A DNA stretch of 64,000 nucleotides, from the NCBI GenBank assembly GCA_025360045.1, contig JANYCY010000091.1, positions 16,199 to 80,198 on the forward strand, read 5' to 3'. Below are positions 54,562 to 64,000 of the stretch, one piece after another. Below the pieces are notes generated by a model. That model did no database searches and was not told where the DNA came from. It saw nothing but the letters and a program-made list of their open reading frames with translations. Position 1 is the first letter of the stretch. Each line of letters starts with the position of its first letter. Origin of the DNA: Janthinobacterium sp. (lineage in GTDB: Bacteria > Pseudomonadota > Gammaproteobacteria > Burkholderiales > Chitinibacteraceae). Made by a program: the position numbers and the translations under genes.

Positions 54562-54635
54562 GATGATTTCCTAGCAAAGAGTGATAACAATTATTTTCAC
54601 GCAGCTTGCGTGTATTTAACAAAGACTATTGAGTG

Positions 54636-55460
54636 TTATTTAAATAACTTTAAGTATCTTGGCTCTTCAAGAAAATATCCTTGTAAGAAGTCTGCGCCAC
54701 TTTCTTTGGCAATCGCCAGCTGTGCAGCGCTTTCTATCCCTTCGATCACGACCTGACTATCGAGCCCATGTAGCATTTCAACCAGCTGGCCGAGTAATCG
54801 CTGCGCCTTACTATTGCGGTCTGTGGCATGAATTAATACTTTATCCAGCTTTACAATCTCTGGAGACAAGGACAGCAGGCGGCAGAGATTGGCATTTTTT
54901 TGCCCATAATCATCGATGGCAATGCGGTAGCCTCGTTGACGGTAATTTTCTACAGCGCGGCTAAGGTCGGCTTCTTGTGCATCGGGAATGGCGGATTCCA
55001 GAATTTCTAGCACTACATCGCTTGGCTTTAAGCCCTGATCTTGCAAAATGCGCTCGAAGGCCTCGCCGTGTTGTTTTTCAACGGCAATTAGCAGCTCGGG
55101 GTGAACATTTAGAAATAATGTTTTGCCTTTTTGCGGCCCAGCTAAGTGGTTCATTAAATGCAGGCTACGGCATAGGCGATCGAAAGCTACCAAGCACTCG
55201 CCTCGGGTGGCGCTTTTAAATACATCGGCAGGCGACATGGCTTTGCGGCGGATGCTGGCCCGCAGCAGGGCTTCTTCTCCGACGATGGTTTGCGCATCTG
55301 CCGCAAAGATAGGCTGGAATACGCTAGTTAGCTCTAGCCCCAATGCCTTCACCACGATGCCGCGCTCTTGGGTATAGGCAAACTGGGCACTAGGCCAATC
55401 AGCGAGGGTATCTTCGGGCACATGCAAAGTGCCGCTGGCATGATGGATAGGAACTGGCAT
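54636..55460 (-). CDS. EAL-domain protein 1, linked to sulfate-binding protein 1
   Basis: About 274 residues from the ATG at 55460 (AAGAG upstream); a longer frame to 55547 exists. The start was set by matching the paralogue at 57085. One EAL domain: GEEALLRAS, FLNVHPELL, VLEILESAI, IDDYGQKNANL, VKLDKVLI and VIEGIESAAQ. Loop 6 is DDYGQKNANL instead of DDFGTGYSSL, so catalysis may be weak or lost and the protein may be a c-di-GMP sensor. No membrane segment. It sits directly upstream of sbp copy 1. Confidence 0.85.
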   Translation of the reverse strand: MPVPIHHASGTLHVPEDTLADWPSAQFAYTQERGIVVKALGLELTSVFQPIFAADAQTIVGEEALLRASIRRKAMSPADVFKSATRGECLVAFDRLCRSLHLMNHLAGPQKGKTLFLNVHPELLIAVEKQHGEAFERILQDQGLKPSDVVLEILESAIPDAQEADLSRAVENYRQRGYRIAIDDYGQKNANLCRLLSLSPEIVKLDKVLIHATDRNSKAQRLLGQLVEMLHGLDSQVVIEGIESAAQLAIAKESGADFLQGYFLEEPRYLKLFK

Positions 55461-55558
55461 GGTGGGCTCTTTTCTAATGGGGCCGTGCTTCTGAGCTGGA
55501 GTGGGCATGGTGGAAAATTCTTGTGTCCAACTATCACTCGTTTGCAAACTTTGAATTA

Positions 55559-55919
55559 TCGTAGGGCGGGTGAAACCCCATACGCGCTAAGCAATTTGTT
55601 TTTTAGTAGCAAACAACGAAAAAATATAATAATTACGCTCTCTGCATAGGGCTTAAAAACCCCCTTGAAACACGCCGGAGCGAGGAACAAGCGGGGCGGG
55701 GGATCGCTTGGGAGCGAGGCAGCGAGCTAATCCCGCCCGCCGCCGACTCGATTGGACCGCAGCAGGGGGCTTCGTGCTTTGAGTTTGTGGCTTGGCTTCG
55801 TTTCTTGGCCACACAAGAAAGGAAGGTCCAGCGGGACGCCCGCACCTAAATCAACGTGCCGAAGGCACTAAAAAGGTCTTTTTGATTTTTGTTAGCGCGT
55901 ATGGGGTAAAACCCGCCAG
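55559..55919. repeat. ~360-bp inverted-repeat element, copy 2
   Basis: Terminal inverted repeats: GGGCGGGTGAAACCCCATAC (55564 on) and GTATGGGGTAAAACCCGCC (ending 55917), 24 of 26 paired when extended through GCGCTAA. The interior matches copies 1 and 3: CACGCC, GAGCGAGGAACAAGCGGGGC, GAGCGAGGCAGCGAGC, GCCGCCGACTCGATTG, CGTTTCTTGGCC, GTGCCGAAGGCACTAAAAA. It separates the two EAL-Sbp modules. Confidence 0.8.
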
Positions 55920-55988
55920 ATTTATGCCTCAAAAGCTAATAAGCGGTGGGTTTCACCCGCCCTGATGCACCACCCTAGCGTGTTTGTG

Positions 55989-56981
55989 TTACTTACTCGG
56001 CTGATAAATCTGGTCAAACGTACCGCCGTCGCTAAAGTGCGTTTTTTGCGCTTTGGCCCAGCCGCCAAATACATCGTCGATATCAAACTGCGTTACTTTC
56101 GGGAACTGATGGGCGTATTTGGCTGCTGTTGCGGGGTCGATCGGGCGGTAGTAGTTTTGCGCGATGATTTCTTGGCCTTCTTTGGAATACAGATATTTCA
56201 GGTATTCCTCGGCCACTTTGCGGGTGCCTTTTTTGTCGACCACTTTATCAACCACGGCCACCGGCGGCTCGGCCTTGATTGAGTAGCTTGGGGCGATGAT
56301 TTCGAATTTATCTTTGCCTATTTCTTTCACCACTAATTCGGCTTCGTTTTCCCACGCCAGTAAGACATCGCCAATGCCGCGTTGGGTAAAGGTGGTGGTG
56401 GCGCCGCGTGCGCCGGTATCGAGTACAGGGACGTTTTTGAAGAGTTTTTGGACATAATCGCGGGCTTTATCGTCCGAGCCGTAGGTTTTCTTGGCCCAGC
56501 CCCACGCCGCTAGGTAGTTCCAGCGTGCGCCACCACTGGTCTTAGGGTTGGGTGTGATGACTTTTACATCGGCTTTGATCAGATCGCCCCAATCTTTGAT
56601 GCCCTTGGGGTTCCCTTTTTTAACTAAGAACACAATGGTCGAGGTATAAGGCGAGGCGTTGTCAGGCAGCTTTTTTTGCCAGCCAGCATCAAGCAATTTG
56701 GCAGGGGTGGCTAGCTCGTCAATATCGTAAGCTAAGGCCAGCGTCACCACATCGGCTTGCAAGCCATCGAGCACCGAGCGGGCTTGCTTGCCCGAGCCAC
56801 CGTGCGATTGCCGCACGGTGACATCATCACCGGTTTTTTTCTTCCAGTAGCTAGCAAAGGCCTTGTTGTAATCTTGATAAAGCTCACGCGTAGGGTCGTA
56901 AGAGACATTCAGGATTTCGACTGAGGCGGCGAAAATGCTGCTGCTGGCAAGGCTAAGAATTAAGCTAGTGATGAGTTTCAT
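55989..56981 (-). CDS. sbp: Periplasmic sulfate-binding protein, copy 2
   Basis: 330 residues with a signal peptide (about 1-18, SSIFA-AS). It has [75 protein letters not shown] and the same [22 protein letters not shown] tail as copy 1. The two copies clearly arose by duplication but have diverged throughout. The pair may differ in affinity or oxyanion (sulfate or thiosulfate). An EAL gene again lies immediately upstream (57085). Confidence 0.95.
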   Translation of the reverse strand: MKLITSLILSLASSSIFAASVEILNVSYDPTRELYQDYNKAFASYWKKKTGDDVTVRQSHGGSGKQARSVLDGLQADVVTLALAYDIDELATPAKLLDAGWQKKLPDNASPYTSTIVFLVKKGNPKGIKDWGDLIKADVKVITPNPKTSGGARWNYLAAWGWAKKTYGSDDKARDYVQKLFKNVPVLDTGARGATTTFTQRGIGDVLLAWENEAELVVKEIGKDKFEIIAPSYSIKAEPPVAVVDKVVDKKGTRKVAEEYLKYLYSKEGQEIIAQNYYRPIDPATAAKYAHQFPKVTQFDIDDVFGGWAKAQKTHFSDGGTFDQIYQPSK

Positions 56982-57084
56982 AGGTGAGCCCCTGTAGTGG
57001 ATGAGGCTCAGTCTAAGCTTGGTTTTTATATTCTTAAAAGGAATTAATAATTGTTTTTATATTCCATTTTATTGTTAAGTCCAT

Positions 57085-57942
57085 TTAAGTAGGTAGCACA
57101 TTCACAAAGTTTTCCTTGTTCAGGTAGCGAGGCTCGCTTAAGAAATAGCCTTGCAGCATATCGGCTCCGCTCTCTTGTGCCAGCACTAATTGTTCAGCGC
57201 TATTGATGCCTTCAATCACTACTTTGCTACCCATATCGTGCAAGCGTTCTACAAATTGACACAGCAGCTGTTGAGCTTGCTCTGGCGGCTCCTTGCTAAT
57301 GGTATTCATCACCACGCGATCAAGCTTCACAATTTCAGGGTTAAGTGTAAGTAGGCGGCTTAAATTGCTATTTAAAAAGCCATAATCATCCACCGCAATG
57401 CGATAGCCCCGAGCACGATAGTTTTTAATTGCCTGAGCTAAGTGGGCCGTTTGCCCCGCAGGAACAGTTGATTCAAAGATTTCCAGCACAATATCGGCAG
57501 GGCTTAAGCCCTGATCTTGCAAGATGCGCTCAAATGCCTCGATATGCTGTGTGCCGGATGACATTAGTAATTCTGGGTAAACATTTAAAAATAGGGTGCG
57601 ATGTGTATTAGAACCCGCTAAATGATTCATTAAATGCAGACTGCGGCAAAGGCGGTCAAATTCGACTAAGCAATCTCCTCCCTGTGCGCTTTTAAATACA
57701 TCGGCAGCAGAAAGGGCTTTGCGGCGAATGCTGGCTCGTAATAATGCCTCTTCACCCATAATTTGTTGAGTTTGTGCATCAAATACCGCTAGAAAAGCGC
57801 TGGTTAATTCTAGGCCCAAGGCTTTAACAACAATGCCTCGGTCTTTTGTACTGGAAAATTGCGCCATAGGCCAATCATTTAATGTGCCTTGAGGAACGCT
57901 AATAATTCCATCTCGATGTTTTATTGCAACTAAAGGAGGCAT
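57085..57942 (-). CDS. EAL-domain protein 2, linked to sulfate-binding protein 2
   Basis: About 285 residues. The ATG at 57942 is chosen because GGAG lies 6 nt upstream and the protein then aligns with EAL protein 1 from its first residues. It shares GIVVKALGLELTS, GEEALLRASIRRKA, DVFKSA, FDRLCRSLHLMNHLAG with EAL protein 1. Its EAL motifs are FLNVYPELL, VLEIFEST, VDDYGFLNSNL, VKLDRV and VIEGINSAEQ. Loop 6 is degenerate and the second Glu of EGVE is Asn, so it is probably not a normal phosphodiesterase. Confidence 0.85.
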   Translation of the reverse strand: MPPLVAIKHRDGIISVPQGTLNDWPMAQFSSTKDRGIVVKALGLELTSAFLAVFDAQTQQIMGEEALLRASIRRKALSAADVFKSAQGGDCLVEFDRLCRSLHLMNHLAGSNTHRTLFLNVYPELLMSSGTQHIEAFERILQDQGLSPADIVLEIFESTVPAGQTAHLAQAIKNYRARGYRIAVDDYGFLNSNLSRLLTLNPEIVKLDRVVMNTISKEPPEQAQQLLCQFVERLHDMGSKVVIEGINSAEQLVLAQESGADMLQGYFLSEPRYLNKENFVNVLPT

Positions 57943-58558
57943 TGGATTCTCCATCATAAAAATAATTTGGCAAGACGTTATTTTATTGGGGAAACTCTGC
58001 ATAGATCATCATATCCGCATGCCTTTATTGGAGATACAGTGCAAATACTGAATTTCCGCTCGCTTGGGGATAATGTAGAGCTTCCTTAGATAAGGCATTA
58101 ATATAACGATGTAGCTTCGATCATTTTTATGAAAAATATTAAATAACAAGCAAGCATAAAGTCGCTCAAATTGAGCGTTGAAACGGACCTTTATCTGCGG
58201 GCTTATTCTTTTATTCAAAATGAATGTACGTGCAGCCTTCGCACTCACCATTAGTACTTAAGTAAGAATAAAAGTTCCTATTTTTTTAATATTTTTATTT
58301 ACTAGTTAATTATTACAATAATTAAAATGTAAGTATTTGTTTGCTAAACAAAGTGGACTTGTATTTAGCATTTATTTTTGATGGATTTAATGGAGGAGAT
58401 ATTAAGCGAGAAATATGACTGATAGATGATGGGTTAAGGTGTTTATTCCTTAATCGGTATTAAAACCCAGCTTGCAAAGAGCAAGCTGGGTGAAATTTAT
58501 ACATTGAAATTGCTTATTTAGGGTACTTGCAAGTCAAGGAAAAGCACTAGCTGCTTAC
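57943..58558. other. 616-bp gene-poor, AT-rich stretch
   Basis: No gene is supported. It must hold the promoter for the EAL2-sbp2 unit. 58260-58400 is strongly AT-rich. A terminator hairpin for the DUF1993 gene lies at 58461-58491. A minus-strand 80-codon frame (58009-58251) lacks any protein-like features and is not called. Confidence 0.6.
58461..58491 (-). terminator. Terminator after the DUF1993 gene
   Basis: ACCCAGCTTGC-AAAGA-GCAAGCTGGGT, a perfect 11-bp stem followed on the minus strand by TTTTAAT, ~70 bp past the stop codon. Confidence 0.75.
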
Positions 58559-59068
58559 TTAGTAAGCGCCCATAAAATCACGTTTACCAATTTCTACACC
58601 GTTGTGGCGCAGCAGTGCGTAGGTGGTGGTGACATGGAAGAAAAACTGCGGCAGGCCGTAAGCGAGTAGATAGGTTTGACCATCGAGTTTTTTCTCTTTT
58701 GGTGTGCCAGGACGCAGCACGATTTCCAAGGCTGCGCTGCCGTCAATTTGTGCTGCACTCAGACCATTGATCAAGGCCAGCGTTTTAGTGATACGTGCTT
58801 GCAGCTCGGCAAAGCTTTGTTCGTTGTCTTCGTAAGCGGGTACTTCCACACCTGCCAAGCGCGCCGGAACGCTTTTGGCAAAATCGCAAGCGATCTGCAC
58901 TTGGCGCACGAGTGGAAACATATCTGGGTATAAGCGTGTTTGCAGAAGCACAGCAGGGTCGATTTTGCGTGCTTCAGCGTGGGCTTCGGCCTTGGTCAAA
59001 ACATCGGACAGAGCAGTGAGTAATTGTTTAAAAACGGGAACGCTGGCGGTGTACATAGAAATGGACAT
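58559..59068 (-). CDS. DUF1993 (DinB-like) protein
   Basis: 169 residues starting MSISMYTASVPVFKQLLTAL. LYPDMFPLVRQVQIACDFAK and PQFFFHVTTTYALLRHNGVE are the conserved ends of the DUF1993 family, which has a four-helix DinB-like fold. The function is unknown. No signal peptide. It has its own terminator and is probably monocistronic. Confidence 0.88.
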   Translation of the reverse strand: MSISMYTASVPVFKQLLTALSDVLTKAEAHAEARKIDPAVLLQTRLYPDMFPLVRQVQIACDFAKSVPARLAGVEVPAYEDNEQSFAELQARITKTLALINGLSAAQIDGSAALEIVLRPGTPKEKKLDGQTYLLAYGLPQFFFHVTTTYALLRHNGVEIGKRDFMGAY

Positions 59069-59160
59069 GATGTTCCTTGATCACAGTGTGGGCGGCAGAT
59101 CCGCGAAGCACATAGATTGGGGCAGCTTGGGATAAGTCAAGCCTAGTGGCCCAGTGGCGA

Positions 59161-60534
59161 TTAGCTGCTACTCAGCGTGCACTGCTGGCTTGCATTATTG
59201 GGGCATGGGCCTTGCCAGCGTAGCTGGGTGGCAGCCGCAGGGGCGAGTGGTGCACTGAGGATTTGTTGCTTGGCTACTGCGGTGTTAAAGCGGGCCAAGG
59301 TCGTCCAAGTGTTGCCGCTGAGGTATTCCAGCGCATATTGGCTATTGGGGCGGAGGACCCGAGTGCTGATTTGGTATTGATTGCCCACGATCTTAAAGCT
59401 GGCTTGATCTAGGAAGGGGCGGGCAAGTGGCTCGCCCATAAATAAGCCTTGGCCCGGCCATTCAACGGCCTTCCAATAGGCTTCGATTAGCGTTGCGCCA
59501 CGATAATATTGGTCGATCAAGACGGACGCACGGGAGAACTTTTGCGGGTAGTTGCAGGGCTCGGCCACCGTGCCATAGCTGGCGGTAGCCCCCGCTTCTA
59601 GCCAAGCGCTCATCGGCATTTGTCCATTGCCCGAGGGCAAAAAGCCAGCGTAGGAGGTGAGATGATCGGCGATTGCGCCTGGCAAGAATTGATTACTACT
59701 CAAGTTGGCGACGTTGCTTAGGCCGGTGAAATAAAACAGCAGATTGTTTTTGCCGCTGATGCTATTGCTGCCTGTGCCTGCGGAATTGTCGAGGTAATTA
59801 AGCTGCAGCCTACCTGCCCATGCACTGGGTAGCGCCAAATAGTCGGTGTAGCGAACACTACGATTGCGGTCATCCGTGCGCAGCAAATAGCCGTCCCCAA
59901 TGGGCTGGCTGTTGTCCGCCTGCACGCCGCGATCGATCAAGGCTTTGGCGGCACTCAAGCGGCTTGCGCCCAGCATCATCGCTGGGCGAATTTTAAGATC
60001 TTGCCAAGGCTGGCTGGATTCAGAATCGTAGTAAGCAGAGGCCGCAGTGCTGCTGCAAGTATTGGAGCAATATTTGGCATCAAAACCCAAGGCCATCGCA
60101 CTGGTGATGCTCATGCTGCAACTCCCTTCAACGCGGGATGGCGCATTCCAAGTGAGTAGGCTGGCTTGCACACCGGCAGGTAATTTAGCGTCTACTTCGG
60201 CTTTGATCGCGGCAAAATTGGCTGCCGAAATGCTATCGCTGCCGGTGCTGAGTTTGACTCGAATAATATTAGCCGCCGGTATTCCTCGGGCGTTTTGGTA
60301 ATAGCGAGCAATATCCTCGGATAAGGGATCACCTTCGGCGACAATGACGCCCATTTGGGCTGCTGTTAGCGCATGGCTGGGCAGGGTTAAGCTCAGGGTT
60401 AAATTGCTGGTGGCAGGGTCAGATGGAGTTACTGTTGGGGTGCTCCCACCTCCTCCCCCTCCCCCACATCCTGCAAGGATAAATAACATCAGGCTGATAA
60501 GCCCTGAGGGTAGGCTTGGCAAGTGAGTGCGCAT
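59161..60534 (-). CDS. TIGR03790-type lipoprotein of unknown function
   Basis: 457 residues. A lipoprotein signal (LMLFILAGC, Cys about 23) is followed by a run of seven glycines and a Thr/Pro/Ser linker. The core, MGVIVAEGDPLSEDIARYYQ, the RGIPAAN segment and later AWLEAGATASYGTVAEPCNYPQKF, fits the TIGR03790 family. Eight or more cysteines suggest disulfides. A C-terminal domain with YALEYLSGNTWTTLARF may be a beta-sandwich. It is probably outer-membrane or surface attached. Role unknown. Confidence 0.8.
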   Translation of the reverse strand: MRTHLPSLPSGLISLMLFILAGCGGGGGGGSTPTVTPSDPATSNLTLSLTLPSHALTAAQMGVIVAEGDPLSEDIARYYQNARGIPAANIIRVKLSTGSDSISAANFAAIKAEVDAKLPAGVQASLLTWNAPSRVEGSCSMSITSAMALGFDAKYCSNTCSSTAASAYYDSESSQPWQDLKIRPAMMLGASRLSAAKALIDRGVQADNSQPIGDGYLLRTDDRNRSVRYTDYLALPSAWAGRLQLNYLDNSAGTGSNSISGKNNLLFYFTGLSNVANLSSNQFLPGAIADHLTSYAGFLPSGNGQMPMSAWLEAGATASYGTVAEPCNYPQKFSRASVLIDQYYRGATLIEAYWKAVEWPGQGLFMGEPLARPFLDQASFKIVGNQYQISTRVLRPNSQYALEYLSGNTWTTLARFNTAVAKQQILSAPLAPAAATQLRWQGPCPNNASQQCTLSSS

Positions 60535-60575
60535 ATCCAGTGTTCCTTGCTGGGCTTTGAGCTCAGGCTGATGAA

Positions 60576-60776
60576 GAGTTAATAGCGCTAATGCCGTTCA
60601 CTTAAGGTATTGGTTTTGCTTCCCCCTTAGAAAAAGGGGGACTGAGGGGGATTTGCCTTGGGTTTTTTGCTTATTTTAAACCCAACATCAACTGCAAATC
60701 CCCCCCTAGCCCCCCTTTACAAAGGGGGGAGCTCAAACAAAACCGCTTAAGTGAACGGCATTAGAGTTAATAGCGC
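60576..60776. mobile_element. MITE with IS4-like ends and 13-bp target duplication
   Basis: The element proper is 60589-60763 (175 bp). Its perfect 18-bp terminal repeats are TAATGCCGTTCACTTAAG and the reverse complement CTTAAGTGAACGGCATTA. The flanking target duplication GAGTTAATAGCGC is exact on both sides (60576-60588 and 60764-60776). IS4 of E. coli has closely similar ends (TAATGCCG..CA.TTAAG) and 11-13 bp target duplications. The interior has long CCCCC/GGGGG arms and no gene, so it depends on a transposase encoded elsewhere. The perfect target duplication suggests recent insertion. Confidence 0.9.
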
Positions 60777-60860
60777 CGTATTATCGCTGATTAACAATAT
60801 GCTGAATTCATTTTGTGTTAATGCGATAGGGCTGAAGGTGTTGCTCTAAAGTAGCAGCAG

Positions 60861-60889
60861 TAAAAATGGACGCTATAAAAGCGTCCATT
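60861..60889 (-). terminator. Terminator after the acetoacetate-CoA ligase gene
   Basis: AATGGACGC-TATAAAA-GCGTCCATT, a perfect 9-bp stem. On the minus strand it is followed by TTTTTACT, 28 bp past the stop. Confidence 0.75.
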
Positions 60890-60916
60890 CTTGTAGTTGT
60901 TAAGCTGATGGGTTTT

Positions 60917-62875
<1,959 letters not shown>

Positions 62876-62902
62876 GTCGATTCCTTTATGTTAACTTACA
62901 TC

Positions 62903-63064
62903 AAACCCAAATCTTGAAACACGGAGGGAAGGAGAACAGGGAGGGGCACGGAGAAAAGCAAACCCAAATAAAAATAGGCTCGCAATGTAACTGGGCTAAG
63001 AAGTCGTTTTTCTCCGTGTAACTCAGTGCCCTCTGTGTCCTCCGTGTTTCAAGACTTGGGTTTT
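62903..63064. repeat. CCACGGAG hairpin repeat, complete copy
   Basis: AAACCCAAATCTTGAAACACGG to CTCCGTGTTTCAAGACTTGG. Both arms carry the compensating A/T change relative to other copies (GAAACACGG pairs with CCGTGTTTC), which keeps the stem intact. It lies between maiA and the ligase gene. Confidence 0.85.
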
Positions 63065-63076
63065 CTAGTTTTTGAT

Positions 63077-63706
63077 CTAATCCGGGCTATCTGCCTGATT
63101 TTTTGGGTGGGCCGCGATAAAGGCCGGGTGCTCGTTGGCGAGGGCTTCTACCCTGAGTATCTTTGGGTAAGCATCCAGTGGCACATTAAAGCGGCGGGCG
63201 GCGTAGAGTTGGGGGATCAGGTAGGCGTCCGCCACGCTGATTTCACCAAAGCAATAGCCCTTCTCGCCAATCAATTGCTCAACCGCAGCTAGCCCCTGAG
63301 CAATCCATTCATTTATCCACGCCGTAATATCGTCTTCTTTGCATTGGTAGTTTTGGCGCAGATAGTTCAGCACGCTGACGTTATGCAGCGGATGCACATC
63401 GCAAGCGATCAGCGCCGCCATGCCGCGAATCTTGGCGCGCTCAAAAAGATCTTTGGGCAGCAGCGGCGTTTCTGGATAGCGCTCTTCCAGATACTCGATA
63501 ATTGCAGGCGATTGGATAATCGCTTCCTGCGCTTGATCCAGCAAAGCGGGGACGCGTGCCTGAGGATTGACGCTGAGATAAGCCGCGTTTTTTTGCTCAC
63601 CCTTAAGTAGGTTGACCGGCACGGCTGCATAAGCCAGCCCTTTGAGCGCCAGCACAATGCGTACTCGGTAGGATGAGGTAGAGCGGTAATAGCCGTAGAG
63701 TTCCAT
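63077..63706 (-). CDS. maiA: Maleylacetoacetate isomerase (zeta-class GST fold)
   Basis: 209 residues. The N-terminal YGYYRSTSSYRVRIVLALKGL carries the SSxxxR glutathione-activating motif of zeta GSTs. NPQARVPALL and SPAIIEYLEERYP are thioredoxin-fold elements, and the C-terminal domain has CDVHPLHNVSVLNYL. It isomerises maleylacetoacetate to fumarylacetoacetate in tyrosine/homogentisate breakdown. Confidence 0.93.
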   Translation of the reverse strand: MELYGYYRSTSSYRVRIVLALKGLAYAAVPVNLLKGEQKNAAYLSVNPQARVPALLDQAQEAIIQSPAIIEYLEERYPETPLLPKDLFERAKIRGMAALIACDVHPLHNVSVLNYLRQNYQCKEDDITAWINEWIAQGLAAVEQLIGEKGYCFGEISVADAYLIPQLYAARRFNVPLDAYPKILRVEALANEHPAFIAAHPKNQADSPD

Positions 63707-63728
63707 GCTTAAACCTTATTTATATCTG

Positions 63729-64000
63729 TCGTAGGGCGGTTAAGCCCCATGTGCGCTAAGCCGTTTGCATTTTTTCAGCAAACAATGAAAAAACGTAATA
63801 ACAACGATCTCCGCATAGGGCTTTAAGTCCCCTTGAAACACGCCGGAGCGAGGAACAATCGGGGCGGGGTTTCGGCCAGGGAGCGAGGCAGCGAGCCAAT
63901 CCCGCCTGCCGCCGACTCGATTGTCCGCAGTGCAGGGGCCTTCGTGTTTCGTGGGGCGGCCTTCTTTGGCTTCGTTTCTTGGCCGTTCAAGAAAGGAAGG
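63729..64000. repeat. ~360-bp inverted-repeat element, copy 3 (cut by the window end)
   Basis: It opens with CGTAGGGCGGTTAAGCCCC and runs through GAAACACGCCGGAGCGAGG, GAGCGAGGCAGCGAGCC, GCCGCCGACTCGATTGTCC, CTTCGTGTTTCGTGGGGC and GTTTCTTGGCCGTTCAAGAA. It has the same order and orientation as copy 2; copy 1 is reversed. The far terminal repeat is outside the window. Confidence 0.8.

Noticed and set aside
58009..58251. 80-codon minus-strand frame upstream of the EAL2 gene
   Set aside because: No ribosome-binding site, AT-rich composition, and no domain-like or membrane pattern.

Overview
The window is about 64 kb of a betaproteobacterial chromosome. It probably comes from the Neisseriales, near the Chitinibacteraceae/Iodobacter group. 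This is an inference from the gene content and order: a complete minus-strand dcw cluster running mraZ-rsmH-ftsL-ftsI-murE-murF-mraY-murD-ftsW-murG-murC-ddl-ftsQ-ftsA-ftsZ followed by lpxC, an rpoH/ftsX/ftsE/ftsY/rsmD neighbourhood, and very many short dispersed intergenic repeats. I see no tRNA, rRNA, CRISPR array, intact transposase or prophage.

Layout. 1-4.1 kb: purine genes (purE, a small membrane protein, partial purK), then msbA and rsmE, all on minus. 4.5-8.8 kb: an RND efflux permease followed by its adaptor (+). 9.2-12.2 kb: a broken cre locus with creD intact, two small genes of unknown function, and creC and creB reduced to fragments by deletion. 12.4-20.3 kb (+): patatin-like phospholipase, CNNM/CBS membrane protein, S33 peptidase-like hydrolase, a NatAB-type ABC exporter and a J-domain protein. 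20.8-39.8 kb (-): lpxC and the dcw cluster. 40-41.3 kb (+): a 54-residue membrane protein and msrP. 41.6-46.4 kb (-): rpoH with a CIRCE operator, ftsX, ftsE, a GNAT acetyltransferase and ftsY, with rsmD divergent. 47.2-58 kb (-): a sulfate ABC transporter (cysT, cysW, cysA and two sulfate-binding proteins) interleaved with four signalling genes: PAS-GGDEF-EAL, HDOD and two EAL-only proteins. 58.5-63.7 kb (-): DUF1993 protein, TIGR03790-type lipoprotein, acetoacetate-CoA ligase and maleylacetoacetate isomerase.

The most unusual signal is in the dcw cluster. At several gene junctions (mraZ/rsmH, ftsI/murE, murE/murF, murD/ftsW, and in simpler form ftsQ/ftsA and ftsA/ftsZ) the 40-140 bp gap holds diverged copies of the flanking gene ends. 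At three junctions this makes an open mini-ORF of 28-31 codons. It begins like the downstream gene, ends like the upstream gene, and overlaps both by a stop/start (TAATG, TGATG, TTGA). A fourth junction keeps the same frame without its start codon. These look like old junction duplications retained as translational-coupling relays.

Other points worth attention are the duplicated sulfate-binding-protein + degenerate-EAL module, a 175-bp MITE with IS4-like ends and a perfect 13-bp target duplication, a ~360-bp inverted-repeat element in three copies, at least ten copies of a hairpin repeat built from CCACGGAG-type arms (two of them inside apparent operons), and the collapse of the CreBC two-component system next to an intact creD.
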